Shown here piece by piece: positions 1 to 7,042 of a stretch of DNA of 8,603 bases (position 1 is its first letter; each line of letters begins with the position of its first letter). This DNA comes from an uncultured Parabacteroides sp. (GTDB taxonomy: Bacteria > Bacteroidota > Bacteroidia > Bacteroidales > Tannerellaceae). Location of the stretch: the NCBI GenBank assembly GCA_900770835.1, contig CAAGLQ010000262.1, positions 1-8,603 of the forward strand, in the 5' to 3' direction. A program made the translations under genes and the position numbers. A model generated the notes under the pieces. The model saw only the letters and a program-made list of their open reading frames with translations, ran no database searches and was not told the DNA's origin.

Positions 1-8
1 GGTAGGTT

Positions 9-2705
9 ATGGGTGGTGTCTCTACACGTAACCAGGATTTGAGGTCTTTGAACCCTAACGATATCGAGAGCATGCAGGTGTTGAAGGATGCCTCTTCAGC
101 CGCTATCTATGGTGCGCAGGCTGCCAACGGTGTCATCTTGATTACCACAAAGAAAGGTACACGCAGTGGCCAACCGAAGTTGACGTATGATGGTTACATC
201 GGTATGCAAAAAACAGGAAAGCGTTACGATGTATTGAATTCAATGGATCGTTTGAACTTGGAGTGGCAGGCAAAGAAGAACAACTATGCGTTGTTGGGCT
301 CTGATGCGAAACCCTCTCACGTACAGTTTGGTACTGGTGATCAGCCCTCTATTCCAAACTACATGACACAAGCAGGTGCGAACGGTTCTACAAGCATTGA
401 TCCGAGCGATTACAGCTATCCGGGCAATACTTACGCTCCCTTCTCTGATACGGATTGGTGGGATGAGGTTGATCGCGTGGCTATGATCCAAAATCATCAG
501 ATTGGTTTGGCTGGTGGTAATGAGAAAGGTCAGTACAACTTGAGTGCCAACTACTTCAAACAGGATGGTACAGTCATCGAATCTTACTACCAACGTTATC
601 AAGTGCGTGCCAATACGACATTCAATGTGCGTGATTGGTTGCGTGTCGGTGAGAACATGACATACGCTTTCACGAAAGATAACGGATTGAATGCTACAGG
701 TGCTGAGTCCAGTGCTTATTCTTGGACTTACCGTGCTTCACCCTATGTTCCTGTTTATGATATTGCAGGTAATTTCGCAGGTTCTAAATTTGCGGGTACA
801 GGTAACTTTAATAACCCGGTTGCAAATGCTGTTCGTGCAAAAGATAATTACTATTCCAATAGCCGTATCTTCGGTAACTTGTGGGCAGAGGCTGATCTGT
901 GGAAGGGATTGACATTCCGTACGAACTTCGGTATGGACTACACCAACCAGTACTACTACCGTATGAGCAAGAAGGCTCCTGAGTTCTCTGAGGATATGGG
1001 TCAGAACAACTTCGAGGAGTATTCAAGATATAACTTCCGTTGGGTGTGGACGAATACGTTGACTTATAATGCTACATTCAACGATATTCATAAGTTGACC
1101 GTTTTGTTAGGTACGGAGGCTATCCGCGATGGTTTGGGTCGTAACATGACAGGTCGTCGTTATAATTACTTGTTCGAGGATAACACCAACACTTGGGTTT
1201 TGAACATGGGTGAGAACAACAACCAGCGTATTGCAGAGTCTAATTATGCCGGTGAGTTCGCTTTGTTCGGTATGTTCGGTCGTGTGGATTACACCTTCGC
1301 TGACAAGTATTTGGCTACTGTGATTGTACGTCGAGATGGTGTGTCTCGTTTCTCAGAGAGCAATCGTTACGGTGTATTCCCCTCTGTATCTCTCGGTTGG
1401 CGTGTCTCTGAGGAGGCCTTTATGGAGAATACAAAGGATTGGTTGGATGACTTGAAGCTTCGCTTTGGTTATGGTCAGACGGGTAACTCCGAGATGCCTC
1501 GTACTTCTAACTTCGCTTACGAATATGATACGGCACCGACAAAGACCGACTACGATATGACAGGAGCTAACAATGCTACCTACACGGGTTATCGTTTGGG
1601 TAAATATGGTAACGAGGATACCAAATGGGAGGCTACCGAGATGTACAATGTTGGTGTGGATGCGACTTTCTTAAACGGTAAGTTTGGCGCTAATTTCGAG
1701 TGGTATCACAAGAAAACCACTGACATGTTGATTGCTGCACAGTATTCTGCATTGGCAGGTGAGGCTGGTAAGCCTTATATCAACTTCGGTGATATGAAGA
1801 ACACCGGTTGGGATTTCAACTTCAACTACCGAGATAATAAGGGAGATTGGTCTTGGGATGTATCTTTGAATCTCTCTCACTATAAGAATGAGGTTGTTAA
1901 GATTTCTGAGGCTGATGATGCTTCTATGTGGGGTTACGGTACACGTTTGTCAGGTGCTGTTTCTCGTACGACAAAGGGACACGCTATCTCGGAGTTCTAT
2001 GGTTACAAAGTGGATGGTTTCTACGATGACGTAAATGAGGTAAAAGCTTTGCCACCGTTGGGTAAGACTATCTCCAGCGATGAGGATGCAAAGGCTTGGG
2101 TTGGTAAGTTTAAATTTGCCGATACTGATGGTGATGGTAAGTTGACTTCCGATGACCGAACATTTATTGGTTCACCGCATCCCGATTTGATCGCCGGTTT
2201 GAATGCTTCTGTTACTTGGAAGAACTGGGACTTCACCATGTTCTGGTATTCGACTATTGGTAACGACTTGTTCAACAACACGAAGTACTTTACAGACTTC
2301 TGGTTGTTTGAGGGTAACCGTTCAACAACGATTCGTGATTACTCTTGGGTTGCCGGTGCTGACAATAGCAAAGCGAAGTTGCCGGTATTGGATTACGGTG
2401 ATACCTATTCAGGTACTAACCCGAACTCCTACTATGTGGAGAATGCATCCTTCTTGCGCTTAAAGAATGTGGTGTTAGGTTACACATTGCCGAAGTCTGC
2501 ATTGTCTAAGGTAGGTATCCAGAACTTGCGTCTCTATGTACAGGCTGAGAACTTGTTGACGATCACTGGTTATTCTGGATTGGATCCTGAATATACGAAT
2601 GCTAACGTCGGTGGTGGCAACGGTTCAGATTTGCAGCGTGGTATTGATATGGGTGGTTGGCCGACAACCATGCGCTTCTTGTTTGGCGTGAATTTTGCGT
2701 TCTAA
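9..2705 (+). CDS. susC: SusC/RagA-family TonB-dependent outer-membrane transporter, 5'-incomplete
   Basis: Outer-membrane barrel that imports ligand captured by its SusD partner, powered by TonB. The visible 898 residues begin inside the plug domain: residues 1-50 hold the conserved NPNDIES..VLKDASSAAIYG block and end at ITTKKG. The 22-strand barrel follows. An EF-hand-like loop DTDGDGKLTSDD lies at 705-716, just before the family motif RTFIGSPHPD. The conserved C-terminal block (YVENASFLRLKN, residue 808 on; AENLLTITGYSGLDPEY) leads to a terminal Phe (FGVNFAF), as expected for an outer-membrane barrel. Signal peptide, carboxypeptidase-D-like domain, TonB box and first half of the plug are absent; full-length relatives have about 1000-1100 residues. 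The ATG at 9 is only the first ATG after an in-frame TAG at 3-5 and is unlikely to be a natural start. Leu is mostly TTG and Arg mostly CGT, a strong bias that suggests high expression. Family is certain; substrate is unknown. Confidence 0.93.
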   Translation: MGGVSTRNQDLRSLNPNDIESMQVLKDASSAAIYGAQAANGVILITTKKGTRSGQPKLTYDGYIGMQKTGKRYDVLNSMDRLNLEWQAKKNNYALLGSDAKPSHVQFGTGDQPSIPNYMTQAGANGSTSIDPSDYSYPGNTYAPFSDTDWWDEVDRVAMIQNHQIGLAGGNEKGQYNLSANYFKQDGTVIESYYQRYQVRANTTFNVRDWLRVGENMTYAFTKDNGLNATGAESSAYSWTYRASPYVPVYDIAGNFAGSKFAGTGNFNNPVANAVRAKDNYYSNSRIFGNLWAEADLWKGLTFRTNFGMDYTNQYYYRMSKKAPEFSEDMGQNNFEEYSRYNFRWVWTNTLTYNATFNDIHKLTVLLGTEAIRDGLGRNMTGRRYNYLFEDNTNTWVLNMGENNNQRIAESNYAGEFALFGMFGRVDYTFADKYLATVIVRRDGVSRFSESNRYGVFPSVSLGWRVSEEAFMENTKDWLDDLKLRFGYGQTGNSEMPRTSNFAYEYDTAPTKTDYDMTGANNATYTGYRLGKYGNEDTKWEATEMYNVGVDATFLNGKFGANFEWYHKKTTDMLIAAQYSALAGEAGKPYINFGDMKNTGWDFNFNYRDNKGDWSWDVSLNLSHYKNEVVKISEADDASMWGYGTRLSGAVSRTTKGHAISEFYGYKVDGFYDDVNEVKALPPLGKTISSDEDAKAWVGKFKFADTDGDGKLTSDDRTFIGSPHPDLIAGLNASVTWKNWDFTMFWYSTIGNDLFNNTKYFTDFWLFEGNRSTTIRDYSWVAGADNSKAKLPVLDYGDTYSGTNPNSYYVENASFLRLKNVVLGYTLPKSALSKVGIQNLRLYVQAENLLTITGYSGLDPEYTNANVGGGNGSDLQRGIDMGGWPTTMRFLFGVNFAF

Positions 2706-2707
2706 AC

Positions 2708-2746
2708 ATGAATTGTTCAACATTTAAATCTAAAGAATTAGTATGA
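2708..2746 (+). other. susC-susD spacer with a possible 12-codon mini-ORF
   Basis: The 37-base spacer between the susC stop (TAA, 2703-2705) and the susD start contains ATG at 2708 followed by 12 sense codons in all (MNCSTFKSKELV). Its TGA at 2744-2746 overlaps the susD ATG as ATGA. The arrangement would allow translational coupling from susC to susD. The spacer is also AT-rich (AAAGAA at 2732-2737), which is usual for Bacteroidota starts lacking a Shine-Dalgarno sequence. The mini-ORF may be chance. Confidence 0.2.
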
Positions 2747-4506
2747 AAAGTAATTATATATTAGTAGCAGGTATAGCGGCGGCTTTGACGCTTTCATTGG
2801 CGTCTTGCGGCGATGACTTCCTGACGAAAGCACCACAAGGTGTGCTCGATAAAGAGACGATGGCCAGCGCAACAGGTGTGGACTTGATGACAACAGCTGC
2901 TTATGCAACATTGGCAGCTCCTGTTGATGGTTTTGATCCTTATCAGGCTTCTCCTTTCAACTATGTTTGGGGTGGCATTTATGGCGGTGATGCCAATAAG
3001 GGTTCCGACCCAGGTGACCAATCTGTGGTGAACGAGATTGAGTTGTATAACACTTTGCCGACAAATGGCTATTTGGATCAGAAGTGGGGTTGGATTTATA
3101 ATGCATCAAAGCGTATCAATTTCGCTCTCTCAGGTCTGTTAGCTGCTCAGGATATACCTGAAGCAACTGTGAAGGCCCGCAAGGGTGAGTTGAAGTTCCT
3201 CCGTGCATTGGTTTATTTAGAGGGTATGCGTGTGTTCGGACCCTATATCCCCTATGTAGATGAGACGAATCAGGAGAACGATCCGAAAATGCACAATGAT
3301 CGTGACATCTCTTCCAGCGTGGTGGCTGACATTGATGATGCGATCGCAAACTTGCCGGAAGTACAGTCGGAAGTTGGCCGTGCGAACCTTTGGGCAGCAA
3401 AGGCTTTGAAGGCAAAGATTTTGATGTACTTGAAGAGAATGGACGAGGCGATGCCTATCTTGGCAGATGTTTTGGCCAATGGCAAGACCAATAAGGGCGA
3501 GGCATACGCTTTGGAGGATGATTTGGATAATAACTTCAATGCATTGACTGAGAATGGTAAAGAGTCAGTCTTTGCAGTTCAGTATTCAAATGCAGCTCAG
3601 AACATGGGTGGTGCGATGTACTGCTTGGCTTATCCGCATAACTCTGGTCCCGGTGGATGTTGTGGTTTCTATCAACCCTCTTTTGAGTTGGCAAACTCTT
3701 TCCAGGTGGATGAGAATGGCTTGCCTTATTTGAACGGTGAGTATCGTACAAATGGTAAGACAGTTTCTAAACGTGGTGGTGCAGGAGAGCCGGTTGGTAT
3801 TCCTGATCCAACGATCGCTGTCGATCCTCGTTTGGACTTTGCAATCGGTCGTCATGGCATTCCTTATAAAGATTGGGGCTTCCCCAAGGATGACTGGGTA
3901 CGTAACCCGACCAATGGCGGTATCTTCATGCCGAAGAAGCATGTCTTCAGTAAGGCTGAGGAGACTGCGGGTATGAAGGCCTTGTTCAACGGTTGGGCTC
4001 CGGGTTCTGCGATGAACATCGAGTATCTTTCTGTTCGCGACCTTAAGTTGCTCTATGCAGAGTGCTTGGCAAATGCGGGTGACTTGGCGGGTGCAATGGC
4101 ACAGGTGAACGACATTCGTCGTCGTGCTGCTTTGGATTGCAACATCGTTCGTTTAGAGGATGGTACGCCTGCTGCAAACTATAAGATCGCTGAGTATCCG
4201 ACTTCTCACGCTGCCTTCTCCAACAAGGATGTCTGCATCAAGGCAGTTCGCATGGAGCGTAAGTTAGAGTTGGCGATGGAGGGTGAGCGTTGGTTCGACC
4301 TCGTACGTTGGGGTGGTGATGTGATGTCTGCTGAACTGAAGGCTTATACTAACTACGAGCAAAAGTACATCCCGAAGTTCACGGCTGCATCTGTTTTGGC
4401 TCCGAGCCGTACAATGTTGCCTATTCCGGATAACCAGATCATGACTATGGGTAATGATCCTGAGACAGGTACTCCGTACTTGGTTCAGCCCGATCCTTGG
4501 AAGTAA
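2743..4506 (+). CDS. susD: SusD/RagB-family surface nutrient-binding lipoprotein
   Basis: Outer-leaflet lipoprotein that closes over the SusC barrel and delivers ligand to it. The N-terminus is a lipoprotein signal peptide with lipobox L19-A20-S21-C22; the mature protein starts C-G-D-D-F, with acidic residues after Cys as in Bacteroidota surface-export signals. Family landmarks appear in order: DDFLTKAPQG (24-33); FLRALVYLEGMRVFG from 152, the usual TPR-helix block; GRANLWAAKALKAKILMYL; LYAECLANAGD..VNDIRRRA; ERKLELAMEGERWFDLVRWG at 505-524, the hallmark of the RagB/SusD C-terminal domain; and LPIPDNQI from 559. At 587 residues it is a typical to slightly large family member and looks intact. 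A Cys pair (306-307) sits in a Gly-rich loop; its role is unknown. It follows susC by 37 bases and is followed 20 bases later by a strong terminator, so it is the last gene of this operon. Family is certain; ligand cannot be inferred. Confidence 0.96.
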   Translation: MKSNYILVAGIAAALTLSLASCGDDFLTKAPQGVLDKETMASATGVDLMTTAAYATLAAPVDGFDPYQASPFNYVWGGIYGGDANKGSDPGDQSVVNEIELYNTLPTNGYLDQKWGWIYNASKRINFALSGLLAAQDIPEATVKARKGELKFLRALVYLEGMRVFGPYIPYVDETNQENDPKMHNDRDISSSVVADIDDAIANLPEVQSEVGRANLWAAKALKAKILMYLKRMDEAMPILADVLANGKTNKGEAYALEDDLDNNFNALTENGKESVFAVQYSNAAQNMGGAMYCLAYPHNSGPGGCCGFYQPSFELANSFQVDENGLPYLNGEYRTNGKTVSKRGGAGEPVGIPDPTIAVDPRLDFAIGRHGIPYKDWGFPKDDWVRNPTNGGIFMPKKHVFSKAEETAGMKALFNGWAPGSAMNIEYLSVRDLKLLYAECLANAGDLAGAMAQVNDIRRRAALDCNIVRLEDGTPAANYKIAEYPTSHAAFSNKDVCIKAVRMERKLELAMEGERWFDLVRWGGDVMSAELKAYTNYEQKYIPKFTAASVLAPSRTMLPIPDNQIMTMGNDPETGTPYLVQPDPWK

Positions 4507-4526
4507 TCTCACTTCTATCTATAACG

Positions 4527-4554
4527 AAAAGGGGAGGCGAGCCTCCCCTTTTTT
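4527..4554 (+). terminator. Rho-independent terminator after susD
   Basis: AAAA, then GGGGAGG (4531-4537), a four-base loop CGAG, CCTCCCC (4542-4548) and six T (4549-4554). The seven-pair GC-rich stem can extend by four A-T pairs. It begins 20 bases after the susD stop and ends the susCD transcript. The opposite strand reads a weaker T-tract (four T), so it may also stop read-through from the convergent tamB-tamL operon. Confidence 0.93.
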
Positions 4555-4608
4555 ATGCTCTATTGTCTATTATTTCATTGAGTGTAACATAGAGTGTATA
4601 TTACCATC

Positions 4609-4618
4609 GGTATATACC
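4609..4618. repeat. 10-base perfect palindrome GGTATATACC
   Basis: GGTATATACC is self-complementary and lies between the susD terminator and the 17-base palindrome cluster. It could be a protein-binding site, but at this length in AT-rich spacer DNA chance is a fair explanation. Confidence 0.25.
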
Positions 4619-4624
4619 AAAACT

Positions 4625-4687
4625 TGTCAATAGTAATGACCAACTCTGATCATTATTATTGATAAGCTTTGGTCAATAGTAATGACC
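4625..4687. repeat. Three 17-base near-palindromes at 23-base spacing
   Basis: Units lie at 4625-4641 (TGTCAATAGTAATGACC), 4648-4664 (GATCATTATTATTGATA) and 4671-4687 (GGTCAATAGTAATGACC). The outer two differ only at the first two bases at most (16 of 17 identical, 4626-4641 and 4672-4687 exact). The middle unit matches the reverse complement of the first at 14 of 17 positions. Each outer unit is itself nearly palindromic: GGTCA..TGACC arms with mismatches only at the centre and one flanking pair. Spacers are six bases each (AACTCT, AGCTTT). As RNA read leftward from tamL, the middle copy can pair with either neighbour, giving two mutually exclusive long hairpins. As DNA it resembles iterated operator half-sites. 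Lying 37 bases past the tamL stop, it could be that operon's 3' structure or terminator, although no T-tract follows. Confidence 0.8.
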
Positions 4688-4724
4688 GATTATAGCTTAA
4701 TCCAAATTCATCCTAATTCCTTCA

Positions 4725-7037
4725 TCAGAATGGATAGCCGATAGCGAAATGATAACCCATACCATCCTTAAAACGGGGTAGGTTGTAATAGCCACTCTTG
4801 CCTGTTTCGTAAGGCAGGTGCAAGCCAATACCCACATCGAAACGGATCACAAGGAAATCCATGTCATAACGAATACCAAAGCCGGTGCCTAACGCCAAGT
4901 CCTTGAAGAAATGGCCTGCTTTCAAACGACCTCCAGGACGATCCGGATCCTCTCTCAACAGCCAAATATTGCCACAATCCAAGAAGGTGGCTCCATGCAG
5001 ATCGCCCATGATCGGGAAACGATACTCCAGATTGGCCTCAAACTTGAGGTCGCCCGTACGGTCGATGTAGGCATACTTGTTCTCATCGCTGCTCTGGTAA
5101 TAACGCCCCGGACCGATGCTTCGGATCGTGAAAGCACGCACGCTGTTGGCACCTCCCACATAGAATTGCTCGTTGTAAGGCGCCGTGCGGGCATTGCCAT
5201 AACTGTAAATCGCCCCTGCCATGATGCGGCCGACCAACCGCTGATTTTCTCCGAGCATGTAGTTGTAACGAGCCTCTACCGTTCCCTTGATAAACTGGGC
5301 GAAGGGGTTGCCAAAAAGCTTCTTGCCCTCTTTATCAAATGCCTTTCCTGCGATTGCATAGGCTGCATCCATCAGTAAGCCTGCCTGTGTGATGGAGCCT
5401 TGCAGCCAAATGTGATGCCGCTTACTCGTGATGGGCGAATCATCATAGGTATAGGTATAGCTCATCGAGGGGACAAACTGATCCTGCAAGCTCTTCATAA
5501 GAGCTTTGTTGTGGTCAGCGATGCTGTCGAATTCCATCGTGGTACGCTGCAACAGGTTATATGCTAACTTAAAGGGGGTCACGCTGTGGTGGCTGGTGGC
5601 GGAGGGCTGGAACTCATAGGAAGCATCTCCTCCGAAAGAGAGCATTTTGAAGAAACGGGCACGGTTCATCTGGTCGGCATAGAGACGGAAGGTGGTCGTA
5701 GCCGGGAAATTCAGATCCCGCTTGCCCAAGGTAGGGAAGAGCAGGCGTGGGAAGGTGAGTGTCGTGCTCAGTCCTAACTCATAGCTATTGATCTTGGAGC
5801 CACCCGCATCGAGTTTGTTACCGGTCTGCCATTCGTAAGAGCCACGCAGTTTCACGCCAAAGGTCTCGCCGCCTCCAAACATGTTGCGCTTGGTCACGCT
5901 GAAAACCGCACCAGGGCCAATCTGATCGTTGCTCTTGGCGGTGACATTCAGCTCCAACTCGCCATCCAAGGGGAGGTCATAAACCGTATTGATCCGCAGA
6001 TCCAAGGTATCTTGTCGTCGCATCGTGTCACGGGGTGCATATTGGAACTCCGAGTAGCGGAAAATGCCTAAACGAGCGAGGGCTGTCTGCGAACGCTCCT
6101 GTTGGGTTTGGCTATACCGATCGCCTGGACGGAAATAGAGCCTATTGTAAAGCACAGAGGGGCGCACCCGCAACTTCCCTTCGTAATGGATGGTCAAATC
6201 CTTGTAACGGATAGAATCAGTCGGTGGTTCATTGCGATAGCCATTCAAATAAAAATCCACATTACCCAACTTCCAAGGACGCAACGCATTCCGAGGCATC
6301 CCCTCCTTAGGAACCACCCGTAAGGAGACCTTGCCGGGTGTGATGGTAGTATCGGCCTGATAGACCATATACTCCGGACGGAAATAGTAGTAGCCATTGT
6401 CACGCAATATGTCGGCGATGCGCTCCCGCTCCTCCTGTAACCGTACCACGTTGAAGTTATCTCCTTTGCGGATCAACCGCTCACTTGATACGCGGGGCAA
6501 CAGCGAATCTACCCGGTTACGCATACGCACATAATAAACGCTATCAACCGTATAGGGTTGGTTCATCGTGATCTGGTAAGCGATCTTTGCCTTGCGGGGA
6601 TCTTTCTTGTCGGGTACCAACTCGTAAGCGGTTGCCCCATTGAAGTAGCCATACTCGTTCAGAAGGTTGCGTGCCACCTTGACACGTACATCGGGATTCA
6701 CCGTGCTGATCAGCACGGGTTTCGCTGCCAACTTATTAAAGATCCAACGGCTCAATTTACCCTCCTTGTTCACGAAGGCATTATAAACCCACAAACCGAA
6801 TGGGAAAGGCACCCGCACCGAGGAGCTTCCCAAAAGGGCGTTGTTAGGCGGATAATCTAAAGCTGCCTCCACCTCCTCAACAGTGGCTTTCCCTGCCTCG
6901 CTCTCATCCTCGTTCTGAATCTCGATCTTGGAGATGCCGGTATAGAGCACCGCTCCTTCCGGCAGATTCTTTGTCGTTGAGCAACCCAGAAAGCCCAAGC
7001 AGAGCAACAGATAGGTGATATAGATAGTCTTATGCAT
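4725..7037 (-). CDS. tamL: TamL-type Omp85/BamA-family outer-membrane lipoprotein
   Basis: Outer-membrane partner of TamB in Bacteroidota: an Omp85 barrel with periplasmic POTRA domains plus a lipid anchor, believed to act in envelope assembly or lipid delivery. The signal peptide ends in lipobox F16-L17-G18-C19, followed by STTKNLPEGAVLYTG, a typical start for this group. POTRA-like repeats fill roughly residues 28-350, the last one marked by FRPGD at 302-306 and the ERSQTALARLGIF helix. The barrel opens near RNMFGGGE (384-391), as in BamA/TamA. The lid motif is VRAF (633-636) followed by IRSIGPG, where most Omp85 proteins have VRGF/Y. Late barrel strands include LKFEANLEYRFPI, FLDCGNIW and DFLVIRFDVGIGLHLP. 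The last residue is Phe (IGYPF), a beta-signal. At 770 residues it is complete. It starts five bases after the tamB stop, so the genes are co-transcribed and probably translationally coupled. Alternative label: BamA-like assembly factor; the lipobox and tamB linkage favour TamL. Confidence 0.92.
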   Translation of the reverse strand: MHKTIYITYLLLCLGFLGCSTTKNLPEGAVLYTGISKIEIQNEDESEAGKATVEEVEAALDYPPNNALLGSSSVRVPFPFGLWVYNAFVNKEGKLSRWIFNKLAAKPVLISTVNPDVRVKVARNLLNEYGYFNGATAYELVPDKKDPRKAKIAYQITMNQPYTVDSVYYVRMRNRVDSLLPRVSSERLIRKGDNFNVVRLQEERERIADILRDNGYYYFRPEYMVYQADTTITPGKVSLRVVPKEGMPRNALRPWKLGNVDFYLNGYRNEPPTDSIRYKDLTIHYEGKLRVRPSVLYNRLYFRPGDRYSQTQQERSQTALARLGIFRYSEFQYAPRDTMRRQDTLDLRINTVYDLPLDGELELNVTAKSNDQIGPGAVFSVTKRNMFGGGETFGVKLRGSYEWQTGNKLDAGGSKINSYELGLSTTLTFPRLLFPTLGKRDLNFPATTTFRLYADQMNRARFFKMLSFGGDASYEFQPSATSHHSVTPFKLAYNLLQRTTMEFDSIADHNKALMKSLQDQFVPSMSYTYTYDDSPITSKRHHIWLQGSITQAGLLMDAAYAIAGKAFDKEGKKLFGNPFAQFIKGTVEARYNYMLGENQRLVGRIMAGAIYSYGNARTAPYNEQFYVGGANSVRAFTIRSIGPGRYYQSSDENKYAYIDRTGDLKFEANLEYRFPIMGDLHGATFLDCGNIWLLREDPDRPGGRLKAGHFFKDLALGTGFGIRYDMDFLVIRFDVGIGLHLPYETGKSGYYNLPRFKDGMGYHFAIGYPF

Positions 7038-7042
7038 AACGT

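Noticed and set aside
9..11. ATG at 9 as the true susC start
   Set aside because: Starting here would leave no signal peptide and half a plug domain, so the protein could not reach the outer membrane or be gated normally.
240..602. 120-residue - strand ORF inside susC
   Set aside because: Antisense to strongly conserved SusC sequence, with no domain or start context of its own.
4661..4674. Bacteroidota promoter -7 box (TAnnTTTG)
   Set aside because: TAAGCTTTG has one base too many between TA and TTTG, no -33 TTG element at proper distance, and it would point into the 3' end of a convergent gene.
4625..4687. CRISPR-like array
   Set aside because: Repeats are 17 bases, the spacers are six bases, and one unit is inverted; this does not fit a CRISPR array.
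4911..5378. 155-residue ORF on the + strand inside tamL
   Set aside because: It lies wholly antisense to a well-supported Omp85 gene, has no recognisable motif and has a composition typical of reverse-strand shadows.
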